From NCBI GenBank assembly GCA_900552255.1, contig URZF01000012.1, positions 1 through 18,051 on the forward strand: a stretch of DNA of 18,051 nucleotides, written 5' to 3'. The position numbers and the translations under genes are program-made. The first letter of the stretch is position 1; each line of letters starts with the position of its first letter. This document shows, one piece after another, positions 1 to 7,370 of this stretch. This stretch comes from an uncultured Eubacteriales bacterium. GTDB taxonomy: Bacteria > Bacillota > Clostridia > Oscillospirales > CAG-272. The notes below the pieces were generated by a model. It saw nothing but the letters and a program-made list of their open reading frames with translations. It ran no database searches and was not told the DNA's origin.

Positions 1-1141
1 GCTTGAAATCATAATTTGTGAATGTTTTTGGTTCGTTTGTGTTTTGAAACAAAATATCATAAATATAGGAAACATATTGGTCTCCAGCATGGATTCGCAT
101 CTGTTCTTTCAGCTCAATTGGGCGTATACCGCGTTCACGGGCATTCAGACGTTCTTCAAATTTGTTTTGAGGGATATCAGAAGGGGAAACAATTTGTTTT
201 GAATCGTAAAATAATACCAAACGATCAGCATTTATCAGCAGCCAATCCAATTCATCGTGTTGACTATCTAACTGAAGACGCTGATTTCCCGTCTTAAAAT
301 GCTTTATATATTGACCAATATTTTTAGCTTGCCGTAACCGCTGCGCTTCGTCACAAATAATAATATCATAACGCTGCTTAGTAACATCAATGGGAGCTAT
401 CACATCCTTTTTTTGCAGACCACGCGTATGGACGAACACTTGTTGCATGACCTTTCGCATAGCGGGATTCGCATATACCAACCCAATTTTTAAATCTTTA
501 TATTGTGAGTGCGTCTTTAGATAATAAAATAAAGCGGCTGCAACGACCGTCTTCCCTGTTCCAGCATCTCCCTTTAACAAAATGGGTCTCGCCAAAAGAC
601 CTCGATCGTTATGGGGAAAGGTTTCTCCTGAATCAATGGCATGAATGATACTAGTTAAAGCCTCATGCTGCGTCTGTGTTATATTCATAGAATCTGGACA
701 ATATTTATACATACCCGTATTAAGAACAGAATGAAAATGCTTTTCCTTAACAAGCCCACGCTTTTCCAGCTGTATCCAAAGTTCATCAAAAGATAACTCA
801 AACTGATTTTTTCGCTTATAGTGTGTCCATTCGCCGTTCTCTCGGTTTACAACCTCAAATTTTCCGTCCGCACGCATAAGACGGATGAGAAGATCTTCAT
901 AATGCTTTGCAGGCGTTTCCTCAAAATCCTCGCTGGTAATGATATAAACACGTTGAAATTGGAACTGATTACAGAAATCAGACGGTCTGCAATGTTCTTT
1001 GCTCCGCTGGATCACATCTTTTGTTTCGCCAATATAGACTTGATACCCATTTTCCAAAATATATAAACAATGATAATCCCAAGGCAAACACCAACTATCA
1101 AAATTTTCGTAAGCAAAAGATCGAACTTCAACTTGAATCAT
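1..1141 (-). CDS. GIY-YIG nuclease / DUF2075 helicase-like fusion, 3' partial
   Basis: The frame is open from ATG at 1141 to the left edge (380 codons visible, C-terminus missing). GGAGG lies 9 nt upstream; an ATG 8 nt further upstream meets a stop after two codons. Residues 25-46 hold a GIY-YIG signature (LYILEN, then VYIGET and an Arg at 46), with a candidate catalytic Glu near 82. Residues 187-200 form a P-loop (GDAGTGKT at 191-198). CDEAQRLR at 263-270 is a Walker B box, and a later KEQMRI segment resembles helicase motifs. This order matches proteins annotated as GIY-YIG plus DUF2075 (Schlafen group 3-type DNA/RNA helicase). The cellular role is not established; nucleic-acid processing or anti-phage defence is my inference. 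The gene is clearly more A+T-rich than the rest of the window, which suggests horizontal acquisition. Confidence 0.85.
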   Translation of the reverse strand, partial: MIQVEVRSFAYENFDSWCLPWDYHCLYILENGYQVYIGETKDVIQRSKEHCRPSDFCNQFQFQRVYIITSEDFEETPAKHYEDLLIRLMRADGKFEVVNRENGEWTHYKRKNQFELSFDELWIQLEKRGLVKEKHFHSVLNTGMYKYCPDSMNITQTQHEALTSIIHAIDSGETFPHNDRGLLARPILLKGDAGTGKTVVAAALFYYLKTHSQYKDLKIGLVYANPAMRKVMQQVFVHTRGLQKKDVIAPIDVTKQRYDIIICDEAQRLRQAKNIGQYIKHFKTGNQRLQLDSQHDELDWLLINADRLVLFYDSKQIVSPSDIPQNKFEERLNARERGIRPIELKEQMRIHAGDQYVSYIYDILFQNTNEPKTFTNYDFK

Positions 1142-1169
1142 CGAATCATACCTCCAAAGAAAATAATTG

Positions 1170-1183
1170 AACGACATGTCGTT
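1170..1183. promoter_or_regulatory. 14-bp perfect palindrome, possible operator
   Basis: AACGACATGTCGTT reads identically on both strands. It lies 28 bp upstream of the start codon of the GIY-YIG/DUF2075 gene, between the tRNA terminator and the ribosome binding site. This is where a repressor operator would sit. No run of T follows it on the minus strand, so it is not an intrinsic terminator. The regulator, if any, is not visible in the window. The operator function is inferred from position and symmetry only. Confidence 0.4.
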
Positions 1184-1192
1184 TTTGATTTA

Positions 1193-1228
1193 TAAAAAAA
1201 ATCCGACCTGTCAAAACACGTCGGATTT
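1193..1228 (-). terminator. Intrinsic terminator of the tRNA unit
   Basis: On the minus strand a roughly 9-bp stem (AAATCCGAC pairing with GTCGGATTT) with a 12-nt loop runs directly into eight T residues. It begins at the last base of tRNA-Tyr. It would end the tRNA transcript and insulate the downstream GIY-YIG/DUF2075 gene. Confidence 0.85.
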
Positions 1229-1312
1229 GGTGGGAGCGGGTGGATTCGGACCACCGAAGCAACTTGCAACAGATTTACAGTCTGCCCCCTTTGGCCACTC
1301 GGGAACGCTCCC
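1228..1312 (-). tRNA. tRNA-Tyr (anticodon GTA)
   Basis: The minus strand folds as an 85-nt class II tRNA. The acceptor arm GGGAGCG pairs with CGCTCCC. The anticodon stem-loop is CAGACTGTAAATCTG with anticodon GTA. A long variable arm is followed by a T-arm carrying GGTCCGAATCC, and the CCA end is encoded at 1230-1228. It is the second gene of a two-tRNA transcript behind tRNA-Thr. Confidence 0.95.
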
Positions 1313-1319
1313 CAATATA

Positions 1320-1337
1320 ACGCCGCAGAAGCGGCGT
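1320..1337 (-). other. Spacer hairpin between the two tRNAs
   Basis: ACGCCGC and GCGGCGT form a 7-bp G+C-rich stem around a 4-nt loop in the 28-nt spacer between tRNA-Thr and tRNA-Tyr. No T-run follows, so it is not a terminator. A processing or spacing role is plausible but unproven. Confidence 0.5.
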
Positions 1338-1340
1338 GTT

Positions 1341-1415
1341 TGGAGCTGGTGAACGGAGTCGAACCATCAACCTGCTGATTACAAATCAGCTGCTCTGCCA
1401 TTGAGCCACACCAGC
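1341..1415 (-). tRNA. tRNA-Thr (anticodon TGT)
   Basis: A 75-nt cloverleaf on the minus strand. The acceptor arm GCTGGTG pairs with CACCAGC, and the D-arm contains GGCTCAATGGCAGAGC. The anticodon stem-loop is CTGATTTGTAATCAG with anticodon TGT. The T-arm holds GGTTCGACTCC, and the discriminator T is followed by an encoded CCA. It is the first gene of the tRNA pair. Confidence 0.96.
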
Positions 1416-1421
1416 GTCTTT

Positions 1422-1449
1422 CCGTCGTGAGGACTCATTCCTGCGACGG
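1422..1449 (-). other. Leader hairpin upstream of tRNA-Thr
   Basis: CCGTCG and CGACGG pair around an inner AGGA/TCCT helix in the short leader between the promoter and the 5' end of tRNA-Thr. It is probably removed when RNase P matures the tRNA. No regulatory role is evident. Confidence 0.45.
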
Positions 1450-1454
1450 ATAAA

Positions 1455-1483
1455 AGTATACCATAAACCGCGATTTTTGTCAA
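1455..1483 (-). promoter_or_regulatory. Sigma-70/SigA promoter for the tRNA-Thr/Tyr unit
   Basis: On the minus strand a perfect -35 box TTGACA (1483-1478) and a near-perfect -10 box TATACT (1460-1455) are separated by exactly 17 bp. The -10 box ends 39 bp before the 5' end of tRNA-Thr. It should be a strong constitutive housekeeping promoter. No terminator is visible between the lipoprotein gene stop at 1523 and this promoter, so readthrough from the long operon is possible. Confidence 0.9.
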
Positions 1484-1522
1484 TACCCAAATCCGATTTT
1501 TTGTACTTTTCTTTTGAAAAGC

Positions 1523-2404
1523 TCAGTTTGCCTTTGCATAAATCACAATATCCTGCGTGATTTTTCCATCCTGATAAGAATACGGCCGCAGACATTCCTC
1601 GTCATAATAGAAAGAATAATTCGCGCTTCCCGTGTCAAAGCCGACGAAAATCCCCGCCGGGACCGTAAAATGCCTTCCCTCTTTTTCCTCTCCGACATAG
1701 AAAATATCGACGGAAACAGAAGCTTCAAGCCCGGAAACCGAAGAGAACAAAGAATCATCCTTTTCCTGCGACCGTTCAAATGTACGTACCGCGAGTGGAT
1801 AGGTATCCGTGCCATTTGACACGGAATAATCGACGGAGCGGATAAAGCCCTCCGGATCGATCGTATATTTGGAAATGACCGTGCCATCCTCATCGATGCC
1901 ATAAGAAGAGAGCGCAGCCAACCGCTGCGGCGTCAAGGCGGAACGGTATTCCACGACGGTATTGCCCTCCTCCGTTTTGGAATACTGCTGATTCAGCGTG
2001 TCCGTATCAAGCGGAAAAGAGCCGGTGAGATAATCGTCGATATATTCAAGATAGGTGCTCCCAAGGAGAATGACCGCGCAAAGTCCGTCTCCGTCGTCAG
2101 CATAAACGGCTCCCTCATAAGCATAGAGACGATAGTCTCCGATGCTCTCACATATGTTGTAGCCTGCATAGATATCCGCCGCTCTCTCATAATACACCTC
2201 ATAAGAAAAGTTAGGACTCCCGTCTTGATTCACATAAGTAACCGTCTCACGGTAAGCGTTCACATCCGTATTCTGAATGAAAATGTTTTTGATCTCATTC
2301 GCCGTGCGGACCTTATAAATCGACACCGAAGCGCCCCTTCCGCACGAGGCAAACAAGGTCAAGGCAAGCAGCGCCGCCGCAAGCAATGAGACTGTCCGTT
2401 TCAT
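1523..2404 (-). CDS. Putative lipoprotein with C-terminal InlB-like repeat
   Basis: A 293-residue protein. I place the start at the ATG at 2404 because a GGAAGGGA ribosome binding site lies about 6 nt upstream; the ATG at 2410 abuts that site. Residues 1-20 are a lipoprotein signal (MKRTV, then a Leu/Ala-rich core ending FAS) with Cys21 as the likely lipidation site. The last ~45 residues (ending FYYDEECLRPYSYQDGK, then a YAKAN terminus) resemble a single InlB/Listeria-Bacteroides B-repeat, a beta-grasp module common on Gram-positive surface proteins. The central region has no fold I recognise. It is the last gene of the long minus-strand run, 34 bp after the pseudouridine synthase. An anchored extracytoplasmic location is inferred; the function is unknown. 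Confidence 0.8.
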   Translation of the reverse strand: MKRTVSLLAAALLALTLFASCGRGASVSIYKVRTANEIKNIFIQNTDVNAYRETVTYVNQDGSPNFSYEVYYERAADIYAGYNICESIGDYRLYAYEGAVYADDGDGLCAVILLGSTYLEYIDDYLTGSFPLDTDTLNQQYSKTEEGNTVVEYRSALTPQRLAALSSYGIDEDGTVISKYTIDPEGFIRSVDYSVSNGTDTYPLAVRTFERSQEKDDSLFSSVSGLEASVSVDIFYVGEEKEGRHFTVPAGIFVGFDTGSANYSFYYDEECLRPYSYQDGKITQDIVIYAKAN

Positions 2405-2438
2405 AAGCATTCCCTTCCGCCGTTTTTGATATCGGCAT

Positions 2439-3119
2439 TCAAATTTCCTCCGACCGGATTCCCATATCGGCAAAAAGATTCCATGGCATCGTTTTCTCCG
2501 GCCATTCCGCAAAGACAAGCTTTTTCTTTGTCACAGGATGGCGGAATGTCAGCCGGTAGGACCAAAGCGCAAGTCCGCAGCGATCGTGCGCGCCGTATTT
2601 CCCGTCTCCCGCGACCGGCATCCCGCGTGACGAAAGCTGCGCACGGATCTGATGGGTCCGCCCCGTATGCAGCCGGATCAGCAGCAGAGAAAACCGCTCC
2701 TCCGCTGTCACCGTGTCGATAAGACGATAGGAAAGCGAGGCCTCTTTGGCCTTTTCATGCGGTACGCTCACCGCCTCCGTCCTGTTTTTCACCGGATCGT
2801 GCAGCAGAAAATCACGATAATCCCCCGTCTGATTTTCCGGCACGCCGTGGACGACCGCCAAATATTCCTTGACCGCGTCTCCCTCGCTCATGCCGGCGCA
2901 CAGCTTTGCCGCCGCACGTCTGCCGCAGGCAAATACCATGACGCCGCCGACCGCCCGATCAAGCCGATGCACGGGAAAAACGGGACGGCCAAGCTGTTCC
3001 GACAAAAGCGCCGGCATCGCGGCATCTCCCGTATGATCGGATTGAGACGGAACGCCCTGCGGCTTTACCGCAACCGCGATTTCCGTATCGGAATATAAAA
3101 TTTTGATTGAACCTGTCAT
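2439..3119 (-). CDS. RluA-family rRNA/tRNA pseudouridine synthase
   Basis: A 226-residue enzyme that isomerises uridine to pseudouridine in structured RNA. The catalytic motif HRLDR at 51-55, with Asp54 as the nucleophile, is followed by a Gly-rich GGV turn as in the RluA family. The segment LLLIRLHTGRTHQIRAQLSS is the family's conserved C-terminal motif. There is no N-terminal S4 domain, so this is a compact form, as in RluA/TruC-like members. The exact substrate site cannot be read from the sequence. The start ATG overlaps the clpE-like stop codon (ATGA), which implies translational coupling. Confidence 0.92.
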   Translation of the reverse strand: MTGSIKILYSDTEIAVAVKPQGVPSQSDHTGDAAMPALLSEQLGRPVFPVHRLDRAVGGVMVFACGRRAAAKLCAGMSEGDAVKEYLAVVHGVPENQTGDYRDFLLHDPVKNRTEAVSVPHEKAKEASLSYRLIDTVTAEERFSLLLIRLHTGRTHQIRAQLSSRGMPVAGDGKYGAHDRCGLALWSYRLTFRHPVTKKKLVFAEWPEKTMPWNLFADMGIRSEEI

Positions 3120-5440
3120 TTTACATCAATCAACAGTTTCCCGTCGGCGGCATCAATCGAAATCTCCGTAATATGCCTTTCGTAACCGGAAATGATCTTC
3201 TCCGCCGCCACATCCTCGATTTCACGGCTGATAAAGCGCCGCATGTTTCTCGCGCCGTATTTGACCGAATACGACCGGTCGGCAATATATCTCGGCACGG
3301 CGTCCGTATAACGCAGAACGATCCCCTTTTCCCACAAGGCTCTTGACAGATCGCCAAGCATGATCTTCGCAATCTCGGCAAAATCGCCCTTGTCCAGCGA
3401 GCGGAACGTGATGATCTCATCCACACGGTTGAGGAACTCCGGCCGCAGGAACTCGGAAAGCGCCTTTTCGGTGCGGTTTTCCGCAAGCTTTCCGGAATCG
3501 CTTCCGAAGCCGGGAACATTCGCGCCGCCGGACGAGCCGGCATTCGTCGTCATGACGATGATGCAGTTGTCGAATTTCACCTCTTTGCCGTGAGAATCGG
3601 TGATTCTCCCGTCGTCAAGGATTTGCAGCAGAATATTCATCACGTCCGGATGCGCCTTTTCGATTTCATCGAAAAGGACGACGGAATACGGATGACGGCG
3701 GATCTTCTCCGTCAGCTGGCCCGCGTCGTCATAGCCGACGTAGCCGGGAGGCGAACCGACCATTCTCGAAACGGAATGCTTCTCCATAAATTCCGACATA
3801 TCAAGTCTTATCAGTGCATCCGGCGTATTGAAAAGATCCTCTGCCAGCACCTTGACAAGCTCCGTTTTTCCGACGCCCGTCGGTCCCGCAAAAATAAACG
3901 AAGCGGGCTTTCTCTTATAGGTCACGCCGGCGCGGCTGCGCTTGATGGCGCGGCATACCGCATCGACCGCCGCATCCTGCCCGACGATCCGTTTCTTGAG
4001 ACGCTCGGAAAGGCCGCCCAGCCTTTCAAATTCATTTGCCGTGATCGAACCCGCCGGAATCCCCGTCCAGATCTCGATCACATGAGCAAGGTCTTCCAAT
4101 GAAAGCTCAACGGTCGCCATCTGCTCGCGCAGCTTTGCATATTCCTCTTCATTTTTCAGCTGGCTCGCTTTGATCGACGCGATCTTCTCATACCGCTCGG
4201 AGATCGCCGCCTCATCATTTTCGGGAGGCGGTGTCGCCTGCTCAAGCTCCGATGCGGCGGCGGACAGCTTTTTCAGCTCCGCTTCCACCGCGGCAACACG
4301 GTCGAGAACGGGAGAATTCATCGCCACATAAGCCGCCGCCTCGTCGACAAGATCGATCGCCTTATCCGGCAGGAACCGATCGGTGATATACCGTTCGGAA
4401 AGCTCCGCCGCACGGCCGAGGATATCGTCCGAAATATGGATTTTATGATAGGTTTCATAGTATTTTTTGATCCCGGACAGGATTTTTTTCGTCTCCTCGA
4501 CCGACGGCTCCTCAACCATGACGGGCTGGAAGCGGCGTTCCAGTGCGGAATCCTTTTCGATGTATTTCCGATATTCTGCGAGCGTCGTCGCGCCGATCAG
4601 CTGAATCTCCCCGCGGGAAAGCGCTGGCTTCAGAATATTCGCCGCGTTCATGCTGCCCTCTGAATCGCCGACGCCCACGATGCTGTGGACCTCGTCGATC
4701 ACAAGGATGATATTGCCGAGCGCCTTGACCTCGTCGATGAGCCCTTTCATGCGGCTCTCGAACTGTCCGCGGAACTGTGTGCCGGCCACAAGCGCCGTCA
4801 AATCGACGAGATGCACCTCCTTGTCACGGAGCTTATACGGCACGCTGCCCGCCGCGATGCGCTGTGCGAGCGCCTCGGCGATCGCCGTTTTTCCGACGCC
4901 CGGCTCGCCGATGAGGCACGGATTGTTTTTCTGACGCCGCGTCAGAATCTGCATGACGCGCGCGGTTTCCCTTTCCCTGCCAATGACGGCGTCAAGCTTT
5001 CCCTCGCGCGCCGCCGCAGTCAGATCACGGCAGTAATTGCCGAGGAATTTCCGGTTTTTCTCCTCCTTTTTGGAGGCTTTGTCGTTCTTTTTTTGATTTT
5101 TTTCCCGTTCATCGCGGCTTTTCTCCATGCCCGGCATAGGTCCGATCGGGAGATTGCCGAAAATCTTGGAAAAGTCGAGCGCCGGCGTGCGGCTTTCATG
5201 CTCATCCTCGGAATCCTCGCCTCCCGTCTCGCCGGAAGCGATCAGCCCCTCGAGATCGTTTTCCATATTTTCAAGATCGTCATCCGAAATCCCCATATTG
5301 GAAAGAATGGTATCCACCTGCGGGATTCCAAGCTCCTTGGCGCATTTCAGGCAAAGTCCCTCGTTCTTGGTTTCGTTATTCTCGATCTTCGTAATAAACA
5401 GAACCGCCATTCTCTTATGGCATCTTGAACACATCTGCAT
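3116..5440 (-). CDS. clpE: ClpE-type AAA+ unfoldase with N-terminal zinc finger
   Basis: A 774-residue Hsp100 ATPase expected to unfold substrates for ClpP. Residues 4-33 form a treble-clef-like zinc finger (C4-x2-C7 and C30-x2-C33) in place of the usual double Clp-N domain; that arrangement defines ClpE as opposed to ClpC. A charged linker (about 55-130) leads to AAA1 (Walker A GEPGVGKT at 178-185, Walker B at 245-250). A short coiled-coil/UVR-like middle segment follows (about 385-450). AAA2 has Walker A GPTGVGKT at 519-526 and Walker B LFDE at 589-592. A GFG sequence at 644-646 sits where the ClpP-docking loop is expected. The ribosome binding site AAAGGGAT lies 5 nt before ATG. No ctsR, mcsA or mcsB is adjacent. 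ClpC with an McsA-like head is the alternative name. Confidence 0.9.
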   Translation of the reverse strand: MQMCSRCHKRMAVLFITKIENNETKNEGLCLKCAKELGIPQVDTILSNMGISDDDLENMENDLEGLIASGETGGEDSEDEHESRTPALDFSKIFGNLPIGPMPGMEKSRDEREKNQKKNDKASKKEEKNRKFLGNYCRDLTAAAREGKLDAVIGRERETARVMQILTRRQKNNPCLIGEPGVGKTAIAEALAQRIAAGSVPYKLRDKEVHLVDLTALVAGTQFRGQFESRMKGLIDEVKALGNIILVIDEVHSIVGVGDSEGSMNAANILKPALSRGEIQLIGATTLAEYRKYIEKDSALERRFQPVMVEEPSVEETKKILSGIKKYYETYHKIHISDDILGRAAELSERYITDRFLPDKAIDLVDEAAAYVAMNSPVLDRVAAVEAELKKLSAAASELEQATPPPENDEAAISERYEKIASIKASQLKNEEEYAKLREQMATVELSLEDLAHVIEIWTGIPAGSITANEFERLGGLSERLKKRIVGQDAAVDAVCRAIKRSRAGVTYKRKPASFIFAGPTGVGKTELVKVLAEDLFNTPDALIRLDMSEFMEKHSVSRMVGSPPGYVGYDDAGQLTEKIRRHPYSVVLFDEIEKAHPDVMNILLQILDDGRITDSHGKEVKFDNCIIVMTTNAGSSGGANVPGFGSDSGKLAENRTEKALSEFLRPEFLNRVDEIITFRSLDKGDFAEIAKIMLGDLSRALWEKGIVLRYTDAVPRYIADRSYSVKYGARNMRRFISREIEDVAAEKIISGYERHITEISIDAADGKLLIDVK

Positions 5441-5460
5441 AATTTATCCCTTTCAAGACT

Positions 5461-6141
5461 TTAATTGGAAATCAAGTTGATCAGCATGAACAAATAGGTG
5501 ATCGGGTTGATTTTCGTACACAAATTTACGATAAAGGAATCCGCGATCTCAGATACGAAAACGGTCGGCCATTTGTCGTTCAGGAGCGGAAGCGCAAAAT
5601 TCACAAAGATATTGGAAACGATCCACGTCCAAAACAGTCCGGTGAAAAGTCCGATTATACAGCCGAGCAAGCCGTTCGCCTGTCTTATCACCGGCGTTTT
5701 GCTCACGACCATATCGAGAATCCAAAGCAAAAGCTTTAAGACAAGCACCATCACAATGAATATCACGATAAACCCGACAACGCAGGCGATCAGCTCGGCG
5801 ATATAATTGTTGAGGATCGCCTTGACCGTCTCGGAGGTCTCGTCTATATTGGAAAACGACGCTTTTCCCGAAATATATCGGACAATCTCGCTCATCTTAT
5901 CGAGGAAAGTCGCGTTTGCAGGCAGCTCCGGCATTTCCACATCCGTGATCATCTTCTGCAAAAACGGCAGCTTGATGACGGACTTTGCGACCACCCGATA
6001 CAGCGTATTGGCCACGGCAAAGGAAAGGATATAAGTGACAAAGCCCCGAAGCGCACGGATAAAGCCCTTTTTCCATCCGATCACCGCGCAAACCGCCAAA
6101 ATGATTATTAAAATAATATCAAAAAGTACGGACAATTTCAA
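5461..6141 (-). CDS. CvpA-family membrane protein
   Basis: A protein of about 226 residues with an N-terminal membrane segment (about 6-26) followed by the GWKKGFIRALRG signature of CvpA/colicin V production proteins. Three further hydrophobic segments lie near 33-50, 110-140 and 155-185. Family members are polytopic inner-membrane proteins of ill-defined role, and the colicin-secretion name is historical. The frame has no ATG at its start. TTG at 6141 directly abuts a GGGGG stretch, whereas TTG at 6135 has that stretch 6 nt upstream, so the true start may be two codons later. It lies between the DUF5711-like gene and clpE-like, with gaps of 17 and 20 bp. Confidence 0.82.
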   Translation of the reverse strand: MKLSVLFDIILIIILAVCAVIGWKKGFIRALRGFVTYILSFAVANTLYRVVAKSVIKLPFLQKMITDVEMPELPANATFLDKMSEIVRYISGKASFSNIDETSETVKAILNNYIAELIACVVGFIVIFIVMVLVLKLLLWILDMVVSKTPVIRQANGLLGCIIGLFTGLFWTWIVSNIFVNFALPLLNDKWPTVFVSEIADSFIVNLCTKINPITYLFMLINLISN

Positions 6142-6158
6142 CCCCCACTTTCATTTTT

Positions 6159-7343
6159 TCAAGGCATGATAAGCTCCGGCCTTGAAGCATAGCATACAAG
6201 AACGCTCCCATCCGCAAGAACGAACAAATCGAGCGCACCGGAGTCAAGCCTTAGGCTTTGGATATTCTTCGTATCCGTATGATAAACATACAGCATCGAA
6301 TCGGACAGAAAATAAAGCGTTCCGTCACGGAAATCGATGTCAAGAATTTTGCCGTCGAGCGCCGCCTCGTCTAAAACGGAGCCGCGGCTCGAATAGACGA
6401 CCGCCCGGTACGGCGACGTCAGAACAGCGACGGAATTTCCGTCGCTGCAAAATTGCAGCGAAGCGGAGGAAATAGCCGTCTGTACCGCTTTTTCCCCGTC
6501 GGAGCGGTAAAAATTGAGCGTTCCGTCCGTTACCGCAAAGAAGCCTCCGTCCGAAAAAAATTCCACGCCTATCGGTTTTACGCCGTCAAATTTCTCATAA
6601 GCCACCGTTTTGTCCGTTTTTACATTTTTGACGACAAGCTCCGAATAATAGGAGCCGGAAGCGCCGCAAAGCATCATCACGGCAATTTTTCCGCCGTCGG
6701 AAGAGATCGATATGTCAAACACCGTCCCGTTTTGAAAATTCCATGTGTATATGAGGCGGAAAGAGGCGTCATATACGTATACGGCAGATGACGTCCCCTG
6801 TGCAACCGCTACGGCGAACGCGCCGTTTTTTCCGACCGCCGCAAGAGAAACCGGATATTCATAGGTCTCCGTATGGATTTTGTCGAAAGAATTATAAAGA
6901 GACACCGAGGCCGAGCCCGGGGCATAAACCGCCATATACTTTCCGGAGGCATCGACAGCGACGGCATTTCCGCTAAGCTCGCAGCGGAACAAAAGCTCTC
7001 CCGACGGATGATACAGCTCGACACCGCCTGCTCCGATCACCGCAAGATTGTCGCGGTACATCGCAAACTTCACGCCGCCCGCCATATAAGAGATATCGGA
7101 ATACGGCGCTGCGTCCGCGGATGAAAGACAAAGATCAAAATTTTTGACAAGATAGCGAAAACGACTGAGTCCGAGCTCACGGCGTCCGACCAGACAAAAG
7201 ACCAACAGAAACATGACGGAAATGACGAGAAGAATAAAACCGGCAATACTATATTTATCTGCCAATTTCTTATAATAAATACCGTTTTCTGTCAAATTTT
7301 CCGAATCAGCCGCCCGTTTTTCTTCCTTGACCACGCCGCTCAC
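6159..7343 (-). CDS. DUF5711-like membrane-anchored beta-propeller protein
   Basis: A 394-residue protein with a GTG start; AGGAGG lies about 10 nt upstream. A cytoplasmic N-terminus (1-30) precedes one transmembrane helix (about 31-53). A large extracytoplasmic domain follows, built of repeated beta-strand units of the type 'DGGKIAVMML', 'DGGFFAVTDG' and 'DGNSVAVLTS', which suggests a WD40/YVTN-like propeller. This layout matches the DUF5711 family of Clostridia as I remember it; a profile search was not possible. No catalytic residues are apparent. Adjacency to a CvpA-family gene suggests an envelope role, which is inference. Confidence 0.75.
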   Translation of the reverse strand: MSGVVKEEKRAADSENLTENGIYYKKLADKYSIAGFILLVISVMFLLVFCLVGRRELGLSRFRYLVKNFDLCLSSADAAPYSDISYMAGGVKFAMYRDNLAVIGAGGVELYHPSGELLFRCELSGNAVAVDASGKYMAVYAPGSASVSLYNSFDKIHTETYEYPVSLAAVGKNGAFAVAVAQGTSSAVYVYDASFRLIYTWNFQNGTVFDISISSDGGKIAVMMLCGASGSYYSELVVKNVKTDKTVAYEKFDGVKPIGVEFFSDGGFFAVTDGTLNFYRSDGEKAVQTAISSASLQFCSDGNSVAVLTSPYRAVVYSSRGSVLDEAALDGKILDIDFRDGTLYFLSDSMLYVYHTDTKNIQSLRLDSGALDLFVLADGSVLVCYASRPELIMP

Positions 7344-7370
7344 CTGATATTTTCCTCCTCTGTTATCGGA

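Noticed and set aside
1189..1214. TTGACA inside the tRNA terminator loop with TATAAA downstream as a promoter for the GIY-YIG gene
   Set aside because: The spacing is only 14 bp, too short for a standard sigma-70 promoter.
1416..1450. Hammerhead-ribozyme-like string in the tRNA leader (ATGAGTCC, later GGAAAG)
   Set aside because: The stem II pairing and CUGANGA core are not intact. A simple stem-loop explains the sequence.
1500..1522. CTTTTC/GAAAAG hairpin after the lipoprotein gene as an operon terminator
   Set aside because: The stem is weak and A+T-only apart from its ends, and the minus-strand transcript is followed by A residues rather than T.
1138..1595. Several short ORFs on both strands (for example 1138-1401 minus, 1167-1352 plus, 1386-1595 minus)
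   Set aside because: They run through the two tRNA genes, the terminator and the promoter. Their translations are read-throughs of structural RNA.
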